A stretch of 64,000 bases of DNA from Paenibacillus daejeonensis DSM 15491 (GTDB taxonomy: Bacteria > Bacillota > Bacilli > Paenibacillales > Paenibacillaceae): assembly GCF_000378385.1 (NCBI RefSeq), contig NZ_KB899667.1, positions 62,001 to 126,000 of the forward strand, in the 5' to 3' direction. The first letter of the stretch is position 1; the number at the start of each line of letters is the position of its first letter. Shown here in pieces: positions 24,388 through 32,984 of this stretch. The notes below the pieces were generated by a model. It had not been told where the DNA came from, made no database searches, and saw only the letters and a list, made by a program, of their open reading frames with translations. A program made the position numbers and the translations under genes.

Positions 24388-25320
24388 ATGCTGGAGACAT
24401 CCATGCTGGAGAAGCGTTACAAGGACAAAACCGTCGTCAAAGACGTGAATCTGTATCTGGACAAAGGCGAATCGGTTGGGCTGCTGGGACCTAACGGCGC
24501 AGGCAAGTCGACCACGATTTCAATCATCGCCTCATTACTGGCCCCCACGTCCGGCGATGTCTTGCTGCACGGCAAGAGTGTCGTCAAGCACCCGGCGGCG
24601 ATTCGCAAGGTGCTCGGTGTGGTGCCCCAAGAAATCGCTCTATATGAGGAGCTGAGCGCCTATGAGAATTTGAAGTTTTTTGGCCGGATCTACAATCTGT
24701 CGGGCAGTGGACTGGAGCGCAAAATTCAGGAGACGCTGGAGATGATCGGTTTGCGGGAGCGGCAGAAGGAGGCGCTGAAGACCTACTCCGGCGGCATGAA
24801 GCGGCGGGTCAATATTGCGGCAGCACTCCTGCATGATCCGCAACTGGTCATTATGGATGAGCCAACGGTGGGCATTGATCCGCAGTCCCGCAATCATATT
24901 CTGGAGACAGTGCGGCTCTTGAATCGGGAAAAGGGGATGACCGTACTCTATACGAGTCACTACATGGAGGAAGTCGAGCAGCTGTGCAACCGCATGTACA
25001 TTATGGATCACGGGCGCATCATCGCCGCAGGCACCAAGCAAGAACTGCAGCGGATTCTCACGAGCGATGATGTGATGCAGATCCAGCTCGACAAGCCGGG
25101 CGGGCGATTGGCGGAGGAGTTAAGACAGCTGAGCCACGTGCGGCAGGTCAAGGAGACAGAGAGTGGATTGACGGTCATCTTCTCCAAGCAAAGCCGGCTG
25201 CTGACGGAGGTTGTGCAAGCGGCTGAGCGCTTGCAGATTCAAGTCGTGAGCGTACATGTACAGACGCCAAGCCTGGAGGATGTGTTTCTGCATCTGACAG
25301 GCCGGACATTGAGGGATTAG
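24388..25320 (+). CDS. ABC-2 exporter ATP-binding protein
   Basis: 310 residues with a Walker A GPNGAGKSTT (about residues 36-45), Q-loop region, signature TYSGGMKRRV, Walker B LVIMDEPTVGID and an H-loop TSH. The C-terminal 80 residues form the DUF4162-like tail common in NatA/CcmA-type exporters. It is 11 bases ahead of the first of two membrane subunit genes. The set resembles daunorubicin- or linearmycin-type resistance exporters; the cargo is unknown. The ribosome site before ATG 24388 is weak (GGCAGGGAA). Confidence 0.9.
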   Translation: MLETSMLEKRYKDKTVVKDVNLYLDKGESVGLLGPNGAGKSTTISIIASLLAPTSGDVLLHGKSVVKHPAAIRKVLGVVPQEIALYEELSAYENLKFFGRIYNLSGSGLERKIQETLEMIGLRERQKEALKTYSGGMKRRVNIAAALLHDPQLVIMDEPTVGIDPQSRNHILETVRLLNREKGMTVLYTSHYMEEVEQLCNRMYIMDHGRIIAAGTKQELQRILTSDDVMQIQLDKPGGRLAEELRQLSHVRQVKETESGLTVIFSKQSRLLTEVVQAAERLQIQVVSVHVQTPSLEDVFLHLTGRTLRD

Positions 25321-25331
25321 GGGGGAGCGGG

Positions 25332-26624
25332 ATGTTTTTCAAAAAGGATCTGCTGCTCTTCCTCAAGGATTGGAAAGGGATCGCCGTGGTGTTGATCTCG
25401 CCGATGGTTCTTATCCTGATTCTGGGCTTCTCGATCCGTGGGGTTACTGCGGAAAATCCGGACGCGCTCCGGGTAGAGGCGGCGCTGGTCATGGAAGGGG
25501 ATACCGCCGGGGAAATTACGGCATTTAAGGATACGCTGCCCTCGCGCGGATTGGACGACGAAGCACAGGCTGAGCTTGCGGCCTCTGCGGAAACGTTGGC
25601 GCCCAGCCGGCTGCTACTAAATATGCTGGACTATGAGGATGTGCAATCCTGGGTCCAGATGCACCACATGGATGCTGCTCAGGCCATGGAGGCTCTGGAG
25701 GCGTTGGAAATCGATGCGATCCTGACGGTGCCAGCTGGCTTCGATACAAAGGGGTTGTCCCGTATGCTGCTGAGCGAGGGAGATCCGGTGACCCTGCAGG
25801 TGACCGCTGGCGGCAGCTCAACACTGCAGGTTCAACTCTTTGAGGGCATTATCGAGTCCTTCACTCGGTCACTTAGCTTTCAGACGGCGGTACACCAGCA
25901 GCTCTCCGAACGGGGCGCTTCCGAGGAGGCGATTGCTGCCTCTAGCTGGCAAGCCGTTGAGCTGCCGGAGGGCGGGCTGGATCCCGATACTGGCATGGCG
26001 CCGGTCACAAGCTTCCAGTATTACACCTTCTCGATGACGGTGCTGTTCGTGTTGTTCATCGCCAGCAATTCAGCGGGCAAGGCCTACCAGGAGAAGCGGC
26101 AATACGTGTACAACCGCATCATACTGGCTGATCGGTCCCCGCTCCGCTATCTGACAGCCAAAACGACCAGCACGGCGCTGATTGCCTGGCTGCAGCTGAT
26201 GCTGGTATTTGTGGTTTCGCAGCTCATACTGGATGTGTTTCCAGGAGCCAGCATGCAGTTGTGGCTTGGACTCGGCCTGATTTCGGCGGGATTGGCTTGG
26301 TTTGTGGGCGGGCTGTGCGCGCTGTTCACTGCGCTGAACTTCCGCTTCGACGGACCGGCCGCGGGACTGTTATTCGCGGGTGTCGGTGTGACCATCATGG
26401 CAGTGCTCGGCGGCAGTATGGGGCCGCTCGCCACCATGCCGGACTGGATCAACCGGCTGGGCATCTGGACACCCAACGGCTTGTCCTTATCCACCTATGT
26501 ACAATGGATTCAGGAGCAAGCGCCAGGCGCGCTGCTGCAACCCATCGGCTACTTGGTCATGGGAGGTATGATTCTGGTGGCCGCGGGCTGCTGGACGTTC
26601 CCGGGAAGGAGGAGGGTGTCATGA
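25332..26624 (+). CDS. ABC-2 type permease, subunit 1
   Basis: 430 residues. One N-terminal membrane helix (about 12-35) is followed by an extracytoplasmic segment of about 190 residues and a C-terminal bundle of five or six helices beginning near FYTFSMTVLFVLFIASN. This is the YhgE/Pip- and NatB-like ABC2_membrane_3 layout. The family signature near YVYNRIILADRSPLRYLTAKT precedes the second helix. AGGGGGGA is 5 bases before ATG. It overlaps the next permease gene by 4 bases (ATGA), so they form a heterodimer. Confidence 0.87.
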   Translation: MFFKKDLLLFLKDWKGIAVVLISPMVLILILGFSIRGVTAENPDALRVEAALVMEGDTAGEITAFKDTLPSRGLDDEAQAELAASAETLAPSRLLLNMLDYEDVQSWVQMHHMDAAQAMEALEALEIDAILTVPAGFDTKGLSRMLLSEGDPVTLQVTAGGSSTLQVQLFEGIIESFTRSLSFQTAVHQQLSERGASEEAIAASSWQAVELPEGGLDPDTGMAPVTSFQYYTFSMTVLFVLFIASNSAGKAYQEKRQYVYNRIILADRSPLRYLTAKTTSTALIAWLQLMLVFVVSQLILDVFPGASMQLWLGLGLISAGLAWFVGGLCALFTALNFRFDGPAAGLLFAGVGVTIMAVLGGSMGPLATMPDWINRLGIWTPNGLSLSTYVQWIQEQAPGALLQPIGYLVMGGMILVAAGCWTFPGRRRVS

Positions 26625-27712
26625 GGGCTATCCTGCATAACTTATGGCGGCGGGAGAATTACCTCTTTCTGATTTTCATCGGTCTGGGGATTATGCTGAC
26701 ACTGGTTTTCGCCTCCAATCTGGGAGGGACGACTTCTATTCCAGCTTATGTGGACGGCTCGGTCAACGAGGCTGAACGTGAGCAGTGGATGGCGGTCTTG
26801 AACCAGGGCGAGGAGTTTCGTTTTTTGCTCGTGTCAGAGGCTCAGGCGAGGGCTGACATCCGCGAAGGACGCGCAGAGGTAGCGGTCCGGCTGTCGGAAG
26901 CGGGCGAGTATCGTCTCTCAGCGGCTGCAGAGCATGCGAGCGTCATGCTCGTCGACCGGTACGTGCAGCAGCAGTTGAATGAGCACCGACAGCTTGAGGC
27001 TGCGGGCGAGCTGGTGAATGATGTGGACGCGCTGCAGGCCGGTGTGCGGCAGGCGCTGGAGGCACCAGTACTGACAATGGAGCGGCTGACCCTAGCCGGT
27101 GAGCCCCGGGTCAAGAACACGATGCAGATTCAATTGCTCTTCGCATTTACCTTATTCTTCTCGATTCTGACGATTGCCCTGAAGGTCAATGTGATGCTGG
27201 AGGATCGCAACGCCGGCGTCTGGAACCGGATGATACTCTCGCGGGTGAGCAAATCCCAGATGTACCTCGGTTATCTGATCTACAGCTTTGTGATCGGGGT
27301 GGTGCAGATTATGCTGATGCTGCTGGTCATGCAGTTCGGTTTTGGCATGGATATTGGCTACCGCTATCACTTGATCCTGCTGATTGTTGCGATGTTTGTG
27401 CTGTCGATCGTGTCGCTGGCGATGCTGCTTGTTGGGACAATCCGCAGCGCGGAGACCAACGGCTCGGTCATCTCCATGCTGGCTCCTGCAATGCCGCTGC
27501 TGAGCGGGGCGTATTTTCCCATTAGCGGGCCGTTTATGACAGCCGTTGCCGAGCTCATGCCATTGACACATGCACTCCATGCGCTCAAGGGCATCGTTCT
27601 GTTCGACTATGGCTGGACGGATCTGGCTGCCCCGTCTGCCAAACTGGTCATCATGATTGTTCTCTTCATGGGGATTGGCATCAACCTAATCGAGCGACGA
27701 CGGCTGGCTTGA
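26621..27712 (+). CDS. ABC-2 type permease, subunit 2
   Basis: 363 residues with the same layout as subunit 1: a first helix at about 15-35, an external domain to about 175, and five to six helices after LFAFTLFFSILTIALKV. It carries the matching GVWNRMILSRVSKSQMYLGYL block. The start at 26621 is fixed by GGAAGGAGGAGGG and the 4-base overlap; the frame extends upstream inside subunit 1. Last gene of the exporter operon, followed by a strong hairpin. Confidence 0.87.
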   Translation: MRAILHNLWRRENYLFLIFIGLGIMLTLVFASNLGGTTSIPAYVDGSVNEAEREQWMAVLNQGEEFRFLLVSEAQARADIREGRAEVAVRLSEAGEYRLSAAAEHASVMLVDRYVQQQLNEHRQLEAAGELVNDVDALQAGVRQALEAPVLTMERLTLAGEPRVKNTMQIQLLFAFTLFFSILTIALKVNVMLEDRNAGVWNRMILSRVSKSQMYLGYLIYSFVIGVVQIMLMLLVMQFGFGMDIGYRYHLILLIVAMFVLSIVSLAMLLVGTIRSAETNGSVISMLAPAMPLLSGAYFPISGPFMTAVAELMPLTHALHALKGIVLFDYGWTDLAAPSAKLVIMIVLFMGIGINLIERRRLA

Positions 27713-27747
27713 TGGGCGGACCATAGGGCTATACTCTGAGAGTAATA

Positions 27748-27788
27748 GAGGGGCGGAGCGTATGCTTGGTGCATACACTCCGCCCCTC
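27748..27788. terminator. Bidirectional terminator between exporter and AI-2E genes
   Basis: GAGGGGCGGAG with GTATG inside pairs with CATAC and CTCCGCCCCTC, an 11-bp GC-rich stem extended by 5 pairs. It serves the two converging genes. Confidence 0.8.
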
Positions 27789-27802
27789 TCTGTTCGCCAG
27801 GA

Positions 27803-28888
27803 TTAAGGCATTCCGTCCGGTTGTCGGTGATCGGTAATGTAGAGACTATAGACATGCTGCACGGTGATCTTGATAATCATGTAGACCGGGATCGCCAGGA
27901 TGAGGCCGATGAATCCGGCGAGCTCCGCTCCAGCCAGAATCAGGATGACCGTCATGAGCGGATGGATATCCATGCTTTTGCCGTAGACGTAGGGGGCGAG
28001 CAGCACCTCCTCGATCTGCTGGGCAACGATTATGATAAGCACGGCCCAGAGTGCCATCCACGGCGAGACTGTCAGGCCCACGATGATGACAGGAATGGTG
28101 CCGACAATCGGCCCGATGTACGGGATGAAATTCAGCAGCGTAGCAATGAGCGCGAGCAGCAGACCATAGGGCAGCTGAATGCCGATAAAGCCGACGAAGA
28201 TGAGCAGGCCCATCAGCAGTGTGGCAATGACACGTCCCTTGATAAACCCGCTCAGCGCCGCATCGATTTCGCTCATCATGGTCAGCGAGTCGGCACGGTA
28301 CCGTTGTGGCACCACGCGTGTGATGCGCTTGGGGAACCGGTCGGTCTGCTTGAGCATGAAGAACAGCAGAATCGGAATGATGGAGATCGCAATAACGACA
28401 TCCATCGCCCAATCAATAATGGTGCCCGCATAATCAGTGACGGCGGTGAAGCTGTTGCTAATGGTTTCCGAGATTCGATTGAGCAAGGAGGTATTCTCCG
28501 GCAGCATCGAACTGACGAAGCCGTTGCCGCGCAGTGATTCATATTGCTCCTCCATCGTATCCACAATCTCAGGGAGACTCTCCATGAAGGTCGTGGTCTG
28601 CTTCACCAGCGTCGGCCAGATGAGCACCCAGAAGCCGCCAACCACAGCAACGAGCAGAACCAGCACGAGCAGCACTGCCAAGGTACGGGGGACCTTCCAA
28701 TTGACGAACAGCTCAACGATCGGTCGCAGCAGGTAGTATAGGAAGCCGCAGAGCATGACCGGTACGATCAGCAAATGAACAGCTACGGCGATCGGCGCAA
28801 AGATGAAATCAACGAGCGACGCCATAAAAATAATAGATAGCCAAATGAGAATCGCCAGGCTGATTCGAAAAAAACGATTGCTGAGCAT
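27803..28888 (-). CDS. AI-2E family transporter (YdbI/TqsA-like)
   Basis: 361 residues with about eight hydrophobic segments in the arrangement of the AI-2E (formerly UPF0118) family: two N-terminal hairpins, a middle region (residues about 90-150) facing outward, and the C-terminal block GLLLALIATLLNFIPYIGPIVGTIPVIIVG and PYVYGKSMDIHPLMTVILILAG. Members export autoinducer-2 or exchange Na+/H+; substrate here unknown. TAAGGAGGAG precedes the ATG. Monocistronic, with a duplicated repeat in its upstream region. Confidence 0.88.
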   Translation of the reverse strand: MLSNRFFRISLAILIWLSIIFMASLVDFIFAPIAVAVHLLIVPVMLCGFLYYLLRPIVELFVNWKVPRTLAVLLVLVLLVAVVGGFWVLIWPTLVKQTTTFMESLPEIVDTMEEQYESLRGNGFVSSMLPENTSLLNRISETISNSFTAVTDYAGTIIDWAMDVVIAISIIPILLFFMLKQTDRFPKRITRVVPQRYRADSLTMMSEIDAALSGFIKGRVIATLLMGLLIFVGFIGIQLPYGLLLALIATLLNFIPYIGPIVGTIPVIIVGLTVSPWMALWAVLIIIVAQQIEEVLLAPYVYGKSMDIHPLMTVILILAGAELAGFIGLILAIPVYMIIKITVQHVYSLYITDHRQPDGMP

Positions 28889-28902
28889 AGGTCTCCTCCT
28901 TA

Positions 28903-28976
28903 AAGTTTTCCGAAGGAAAACTCACTTCGGAAGCATTCGCTTAAGTTTTCCGAAGGAAAACTCACTTCGGAAGCAT
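28903..28976. repeat. Two direct 34-bp repeats with internal competing hairpins
   Basis: The 34-base unit at 28903-28936 is repeated without change at 28943-28976. Inside each, AGTTTTCC-GAA-GGAAAACT forms one hairpin, while TTCCGAAG and CTTCGGAA form an alternative that excludes it. The end segment ACTTCGGAAGCAT also occurs inside the 203-bp element at 5169-5371. Confidence 0.7.
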
Positions 28977-29101
28977 AAGCTTTTCAGCCACAGATTCTGT
29001 GGTTGTGTATACATTGGTGTTTGTTATTACCCGCTTTTTGCAAATGTCCACAAAAAATTCTTTTCATTATCCATGGCGTGTCCACGTGGTTTCCGCTATA
29101 A

Positions 29102-29116
29102 TGATAATGATATTCA
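29102..29116 (+). promoter_or_regulatory. Fur box upstream of siderophore permease genes
   Basis: TGATAATGATATTCA matches the 7-1-7 Fur consensus TGATAATNATTATCA at 12 of 14 fixed positions and overlaps a TATAAT at 29097-29102, so iron-loaded Fur would cover the -10 box. Confidence 0.65.
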
Positions 29117-29140
29117 CTCTCACGGAGGCAAGGACAACTT

Positions 29141-30211
29141 ATGGCGGGATTTAATCAATCGACGAATGACGGCTCGGGACCGTCAAAGGAAACGGCTCAT
29201 CCTCCCAAATTGCACACCCGGCCGGTTACGGGGATGATCGTCCTGGTTGGCGGCCTCTTTGCGCTGCTGCTGGGCATGGGCGTATCGATCGCTTTCGGTG
29301 CAAAAGAAATCGATTTGGCCACTGTATGGCAATCGATCTTCAGCTTCGATAGTAGTCTGACCGAGCACCTGGTCATTATGGAGCTCCGGCTGCCACGGGT
29401 GCTGGGCGGTGTCATGGTCGGCGCGAGCTTTGCAGTTGCCGGAGCGATCATGCAGGGGATGACTCGCAACCCGCTGGCCGATTCCGGCTTGCTAGGTTTG
29501 AATGCGGGAGCCGCCTTTATGATGGCGCTGTGTTTTGCCTTTATGCCAGGCATGCCTTTCTTGTTTCTCATTATGTATGCGTTCCTTGGAGCTGCGTTGG
29601 GTGCGGGCATCGTCTTCGGCATTGGCTCGCTTGCCCGCGGCGGATTGACGCCGGTGCGCCTGGTGCTGGCCGGTGCGGCAGTCTCGGCGCTGCTCGCAGC
29701 GCTTACGGATGGCATCTCGCTGTACTTCCAGATCGGTCAGGATCTGGCGTATTTCTATGCAGGGGGACTCTCGGGAACCAAATGGCTGCATCTCAAAATC
29801 ATGATTCCCTGGGCGCTGGCAGCTATCGTAGCGGCTCTAATCATGTCCCGGTCTTTGACGCTGCTCAGCCTGGGCGATGAAGTGGCCTCCGGACTGGGTC
29901 AGCGGACAGGGGTAACCAAGATCGTATGCAGCATCATTGTATTGATCCTGGCCGGATCCTCGGTCGCCGTCGTGGGCGCTGTCGGATTCGTCGGGCTGAT
30001 TATTCCCCATCTCGCCCGTTATCTGGTCGGGGTAGATTACCGCTGGATTATTCCATGCTCAGCGGTGCTTGGCGGCTTGCTGGTCGTCCTGTCGGACTTG
30101 GCGGCTCGTATTATCAATCCGCCATACGAGATGCCGATCGGCGCCATAATCGCTGTGCTCGGTGTACCGTTCTTCCTCTACCTTGCTCGCAGGGAAAGGA
30201 GGGAGCTGTAA
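29141..30211 (+). CDS. Iron-siderophore ABC permease (FecCD family), subunit 1
   Basis: A 356-residue polytopic permease of the BtuC/FecCD type with about nine or ten helices. Motifs LRLPRVLGGVMVGASFAVAGAIMQGMTRNPLADSGLLGLNAGAA and VGAVGFVGLIIPHLARYLVG are diagnostic; the latter includes the loop contacting the ATPase. An N-terminal hydrophilic tail of about 28 residues precedes the first helix. Its stop codon shares one base with the start of the second permease. Fur box upstream. Substrate: a ferric hydroxamate or similar siderophore, not specified by sequence. Confidence 0.9.
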   Translation: MAGFNQSTNDGSGPSKETAHPPKLHTRPVTGMIVLVGGLFALLLGMGVSIAFGAKEIDLATVWQSIFSFDSSLTEHLVIMELRLPRVLGGVMVGASFAVAGAIMQGMTRNPLADSGLLGLNAGAAFMMALCFAFMPGMPFLFLIMYAFLGAALGAGIVFGIGSLARGGLTPVRLVLAGAAVSALLAALTDGISLYFQIGQDLAYFYAGGLSGTKWLHLKIMIPWALAAIVAALIMSRSLTLLSLGDEVASGLGQRTGVTKIVCSIIVLILAGSSVAVVGAVGFVGLIIPHLARYLVGVDYRWIIPCSAVLGGLLVVLSDLAARIINPPYEMPIGAIIAVLGVPFFLYLARRERREL

Positions 30212-31239
30212 TGAAGCTGCATGGTTCACTGGGTGAGCAGGAGCGTACCGCCCGCGGGATCCGCGTGCTGACGATTCTCGGTCTATTAATCATTGTTGTC
30301 TTTATTATCTGTATGAATACCGGCTACAGTAAGCTGACGCCGTTCGATGTCCTTAAGACATTGGTTGGCCTGGGTACGCCTAAGCAGGAGCTGATTCTGT
30401 TTGATTTTCGTCTGCCCCGCATCGTGATCGCTATGCTGGTCGGCGCTGGTCTGGCGGTATCGGGCTGTATTATGCAAGGGGTCTCGCGCAACGCGCTGGC
30501 TGACCCCGGTATCCTCGGTATTAATGCGGGTGCGGGTCTGGTGGTCATGCTTGTCGTGGCTTTCTACCCGTCGACATCGGCTGCACCGGTCTTCATGCTG
30601 CCCGTGCTGGCACTGATTGGCGCATCACTGACCGCCATGCTCATCTACGGACTGGCTTACAGCCGGACGGAGGGGCTATCGCCCACCCGGCTGTTGCTGA
30701 CGGGGATCGGGGTGGCTGCTGGTATCAGCGCGGTGATGATCATCTTGACGCTGCGGATCAGTCCGGAGAAGTACCAATTCGTTGCGACATGGCTCGCTGG
30801 CTCCATCTGGGGCTCCAACTGGAAGTTTGTCCTCGCGCTTCTGCCGTGGATTGTCGTTTTGTTGCCTTATGTATTCACCAAGGCTCGAGTGCTTAACGTG
30901 CTTAATCTTGGCGAGCAGACGGCCAGCGGTCTGGGAGCCCCGGTGGAGCGTGAGCGTTTGAAGCTGCTGGCTGCGGCAGTCGGTCTGGCGGCATCTTGTG
31001 TTGCCGTGAGCGGAGCGATCGGTTTTGTGGGCCTGATCGGCCCCCATCTGGCGAGACGGCTGGTCGGGCCCAAGCACCAATTCCTGCTGCCGGGAGCTGC
31101 GCTGACGGGTGCGCTTCTCATGCTGGTAGCCGAAGTAACGAGCCGGATGATTCTGCAGCCGCAGGAAATCCCGGTTGGCGTCGTGGTAGCGGTCATTGGC
31201 GCGCCCTATTTTCTTTACTTGCTTTCAAGAAGCAAATAA
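30211..31239 (+). CDS. Iron-siderophore ABC permease (FecCD family), subunit 2
   Basis: 342 residues, homologous to the preceding subunit, with FDFRLPRIVIAMLVGAGLAVSGCIMQGVSRNALADPGILGINAGAG and SGAIGFVGLIGPHLARRLVG. The pair forms the heterodimeric membrane channel as in FhuB/FhuG or YfiZ/YfhA. ATG 30211 has AAAGGAGGGAG upstream and is translationally coupled. No binding protein follows; the ATPase gene starts 261 bases on with its own Fur-controlled promoter. Confidence 0.9.
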   Translation: MKLHGSLGEQERTARGIRVLTILGLLIIVVFIICMNTGYSKLTPFDVLKTLVGLGTPKQELILFDFRLPRIVIAMLVGAGLAVSGCIMQGVSRNALADPGILGINAGAGLVVMLVVAFYPSTSAAPVFMLPVLALIGASLTAMLIYGLAYSRTEGLSPTRLLLTGIGVAAGISAVMIILTLRISPEKYQFVATWLAGSIWGSNWKFVLALLPWIVVLLPYVFTKARVLNVLNLGEQTASGLGAPVERERLKLLAAAVGLAASCVAVSGAIGFVGLIGPHLARRLVGPKHQFLLPGAALTGALLMLVAEVTSRMILQPQEIPVGVVVAVIGAPYFLYLLSRSK

Positions 31240-31335
31240 GACCAATACGCTGCTTTTGCGGGCGGGTGGGATAGCTAAGGCTGCTTCACCCGCCCGGTTA
31301 TCGTTGTAGATATTGTGACAAAAATGGATTCATAC

Positions 31336-31365
31336 TTGACAATTCCTGCTGAGAACGATTATCAT
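31336..31365 (+). promoter_or_regulatory. Promoter of the siderophore ATPase gene
   Basis: Perfect TTGACA (31336-31341) and TATCAT (31360-31365) with an 18-base spacer. The -10 box lies inside a Fur box. Confidence 0.6.
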
Positions 31366-31393
31366 AATCTATGTTAGTGATAATCATTATCAC
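31351..31393 (+). promoter_or_regulatory. Tandem Fur boxes
   Basis: GAGAACGATTATCATAATC (31351-31369) matches the 19-base Fur consensus at 16 positions. A second site, the perfect palindrome GTGATAATCATTATCAC, occupies 31377-31393. Together they cover the -10 box and start site, predicting strong iron repression. Confidence 0.8.
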
Positions 31394-31500
31394 GTGTGAC
31401 ATGAGAAGTTAACTTGGTCTGCTTCATCCTGCAAGGGATACAATGAGCAGCTTTCATACATAATCGATGGATGCTGACGATTAGAGGAGTGTGTTGATTC

Positions 31501-32364
31501 ATGATTCGTTTGACAACAACGGCTTTGAATATTGCTTATGAGAAACGCATGATCGTAGAGAACCTCAATATTGCGATTCCGCAAGGCAAGGTCACAGCGC
31601 TGGTTGGCGCAAACGGGTCGGGCAAGTCCACCATTCTGAAAACGTTGGCCCGCATCATGTCTCCTTCAAGCGGCAGCGTGCTGCTCGACGGGAAGTCGAT
31701 TCACAAGCAGTCTACCAAGGAAGTCGCGAAGCAGCTGGCGATTTTGCCACAGAATCCGACAGCTCCCGACGGCTTGACGGTCTCTGAACTCGTCTCCTAC
31801 GGACGCTTCCCGTATCAGAAGGGCTTCGGCTCGATGAGCGCGGAGGACCGCCGTGTTGTTGCCTGGGCATTGGAAGCGACAGGCATGTCCGAATTCGCCG
31901 ATCGTCCGGTTGATCAGCTCTCTGGCGGTCAGCGTCAGCGCGCCTGGATTGCCATGACATTGACGCAAGGCACGGATATTATTTTCCTGGATGAGCCGAC
32001 GACGTTCCTCGATATGGCGCATCAGCTTGAGGTGCTGCAGCTGCTGCAGACGCTCAACGAGAAGGAAGGACGCACGATTGTAATGGTTGTCCATGACCTG
32101 AACCATGCTTCCCGTTATGCGGATCATATGATTGCCATCAAGAAGGGGACTGTCGTGGGCGAAGGCTCGCCTACAAAGGTCATGACCTCGCATATCCTGC
32201 GTGAAGTGTTCGGAATCGAAGCGGACGTCGTTCCAGACCCGCGTACCGGTGTACCGTTGTGCTTGCCTTTTGCTTTGGCGCACGAGGCGCCTAAGCCTGC
32301 ATCGCCAGCTCCTGTGCAGCCATCCCCATCTGGCGCAAAAAAGCTGGTAACAGTAGGCGCATAG
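31501..32364 (+). CDS. Siderophore ABC transporter ATP-binding protein (FecE/FhuC type)
   Basis: 287 residues with Walker [11 protein letters not shown] (about 38-47), Q-loop LPQNP, signature [19 protein letters not shown], Walker [17 protein letters not shown] and switch [16 protein letters not shown] and the length are those of FecE/FhuC/YusV-type ATPases. The last 30 residues are Pro/Ser/Ala-rich and divergent. In Bacillus one such ATPase (YusV) can energise several siderophore permeases; separate promoter control here fits that shared role. Confidence 0.9.
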   Translation: MIRLTTTALNIAYEKRMIVENLNIAIPQGKVTALVGANGSGKSTILKTLARIMSPSSGSVLLDGKSIHKQSTKEVAKQLAILPQNPTAPDGLTVSELVSYGRFPYQKGFGSMSAEDRRVVAWALEATGMSEFADRPVDQLSGGQRQRAWIAMTLTQGTDIIFLDEPTTFLDMAHQLEVLQLLQTLNEKEGRTIVMVVHDLNHASRYADHMIAIKKGTVVGEGSPTKVMTSHILREVFGIEADVVPDPRTGVPLCLPFALAHEAPKPASPAPVQPSPSGAKKLVTVGA

Positions 32365-32472
32365 AGGTCCGTTGAGACTATCGCATTCACTTAGACTCCC
32401 CTGCTCGGTCACGAGCGGGGGAGAGGTCTGTCCGGGGCGGGATGGCCTTCTACATTTTTTTTGAAAAAACAG

Positions 32473-32501
32473 TTGCTTTTTCTCCAAATACCTGTTATAT
32501 T
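32473..32501 (+). promoter_or_regulatory. Promoter of the tRNA cluster
   Basis: TTGCTT (32473-32478), 17 bases, TATATT (32496-32501), 33 bases before the first tRNA. Confidence 0.6.
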
Positions 32502-32533
32502 ATTTCTTGTCGCCTGAACGAAACAGGTACTAT

Positions 32534-32608
32534 GCGGAAGTGGCTCAGCGGTAGAGCATCGCCTTGCCAAGGCGAGGGTCGCGGGTTCGATTCCCGTCTT
32601 CCGCTCCA
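32534..32608 (+). tRNA. tRNA-Gly (GCC)
   Basis: Acceptor arms GCGGAAG/CTTCCGC close the molecule, the anticodon loop is TTGCCAA with anticodon GCC, the T-loop is TTCGATT, and CCA is encoded. Confidence 0.95.
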
Positions 32609-32613
32609 TATTT

Positions 32614-32690
32614 GTCCCCTTAGCTCAGCTGGATAGAGCGTTTGACTACGAATCAAAAGGCCGGGAGTTCGAATCTCTCAGGGGACGCCA
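32614..32690 (+). tRNA. tRNA-Arg (ACG)
   Basis: Acceptor arms GTCCCCT/AGGGGAC, anticodon loop CTACGAA with anticodon ACG (expected to be edited to ICG), T-loop TTCGAAT, discriminator G and encoded CCA. Confidence 0.95.
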
Positions 32691-32701
32691 TTTTTTATGA
32701 T

Positions 32702-32778
32702 CGGGACGTAGCTCAGCTTGGTAGAGCACCTGGTTTGGGACCAGGGGGTCGCATGTTCAAATCGTGTCGTCCCGACCA
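32702..32778 (+). tRNA. tRNA-Pro (TGG)
   Basis: Acceptor arms CGGGACG/CGTCCCG, anticodon loop TTTGGGA with anticodon TGG, T-loop TTCAAAT, encoded CCA. The C1-G72 pair is the usual proline identity start. Confidence 0.95.
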
Positions 32779-32823
32779 TTACACATTTTCTTGAGAACCG
32801 CCTTGCTTGTTACAAGTTACTAT

Positions 32824-32897
32824 GCGGGTGTAGTTCAATGGTAGAACTTCAGCCTTCCAAGCTGATAGCGTGGGTTCGATTCCCATCACCCGCTCCA
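32824..32897 (+). tRNA. tRNA-Gly (TCC)
   Basis: Acceptor arms GCGGGTG/CACCCGC, anticodon loop CTTCCAA with anticodon TCC, T-loop TTCGATT, encoded CCA. Second glycine isoacceptor in the cluster. Confidence 0.95.
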
Positions 32898-32912
32898 TAT
32901 TATTTAATACTT

Positions 32913-32940
32913 AAAACCCTTGCTATGCAAGGGTTTTTTT
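32913..32940 (+). terminator. Terminator of the tRNA cluster
   Basis: AAAACCCTTGC and GCAAGGGTTTT pair around TAT, followed by further T residues: a textbook intrinsic terminator. Confidence 0.9.
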
Positions 32941-32984
32941 TGTATCTCCTACAGCATAGCGAGAGCACCCTTATTTGGGGTTCA

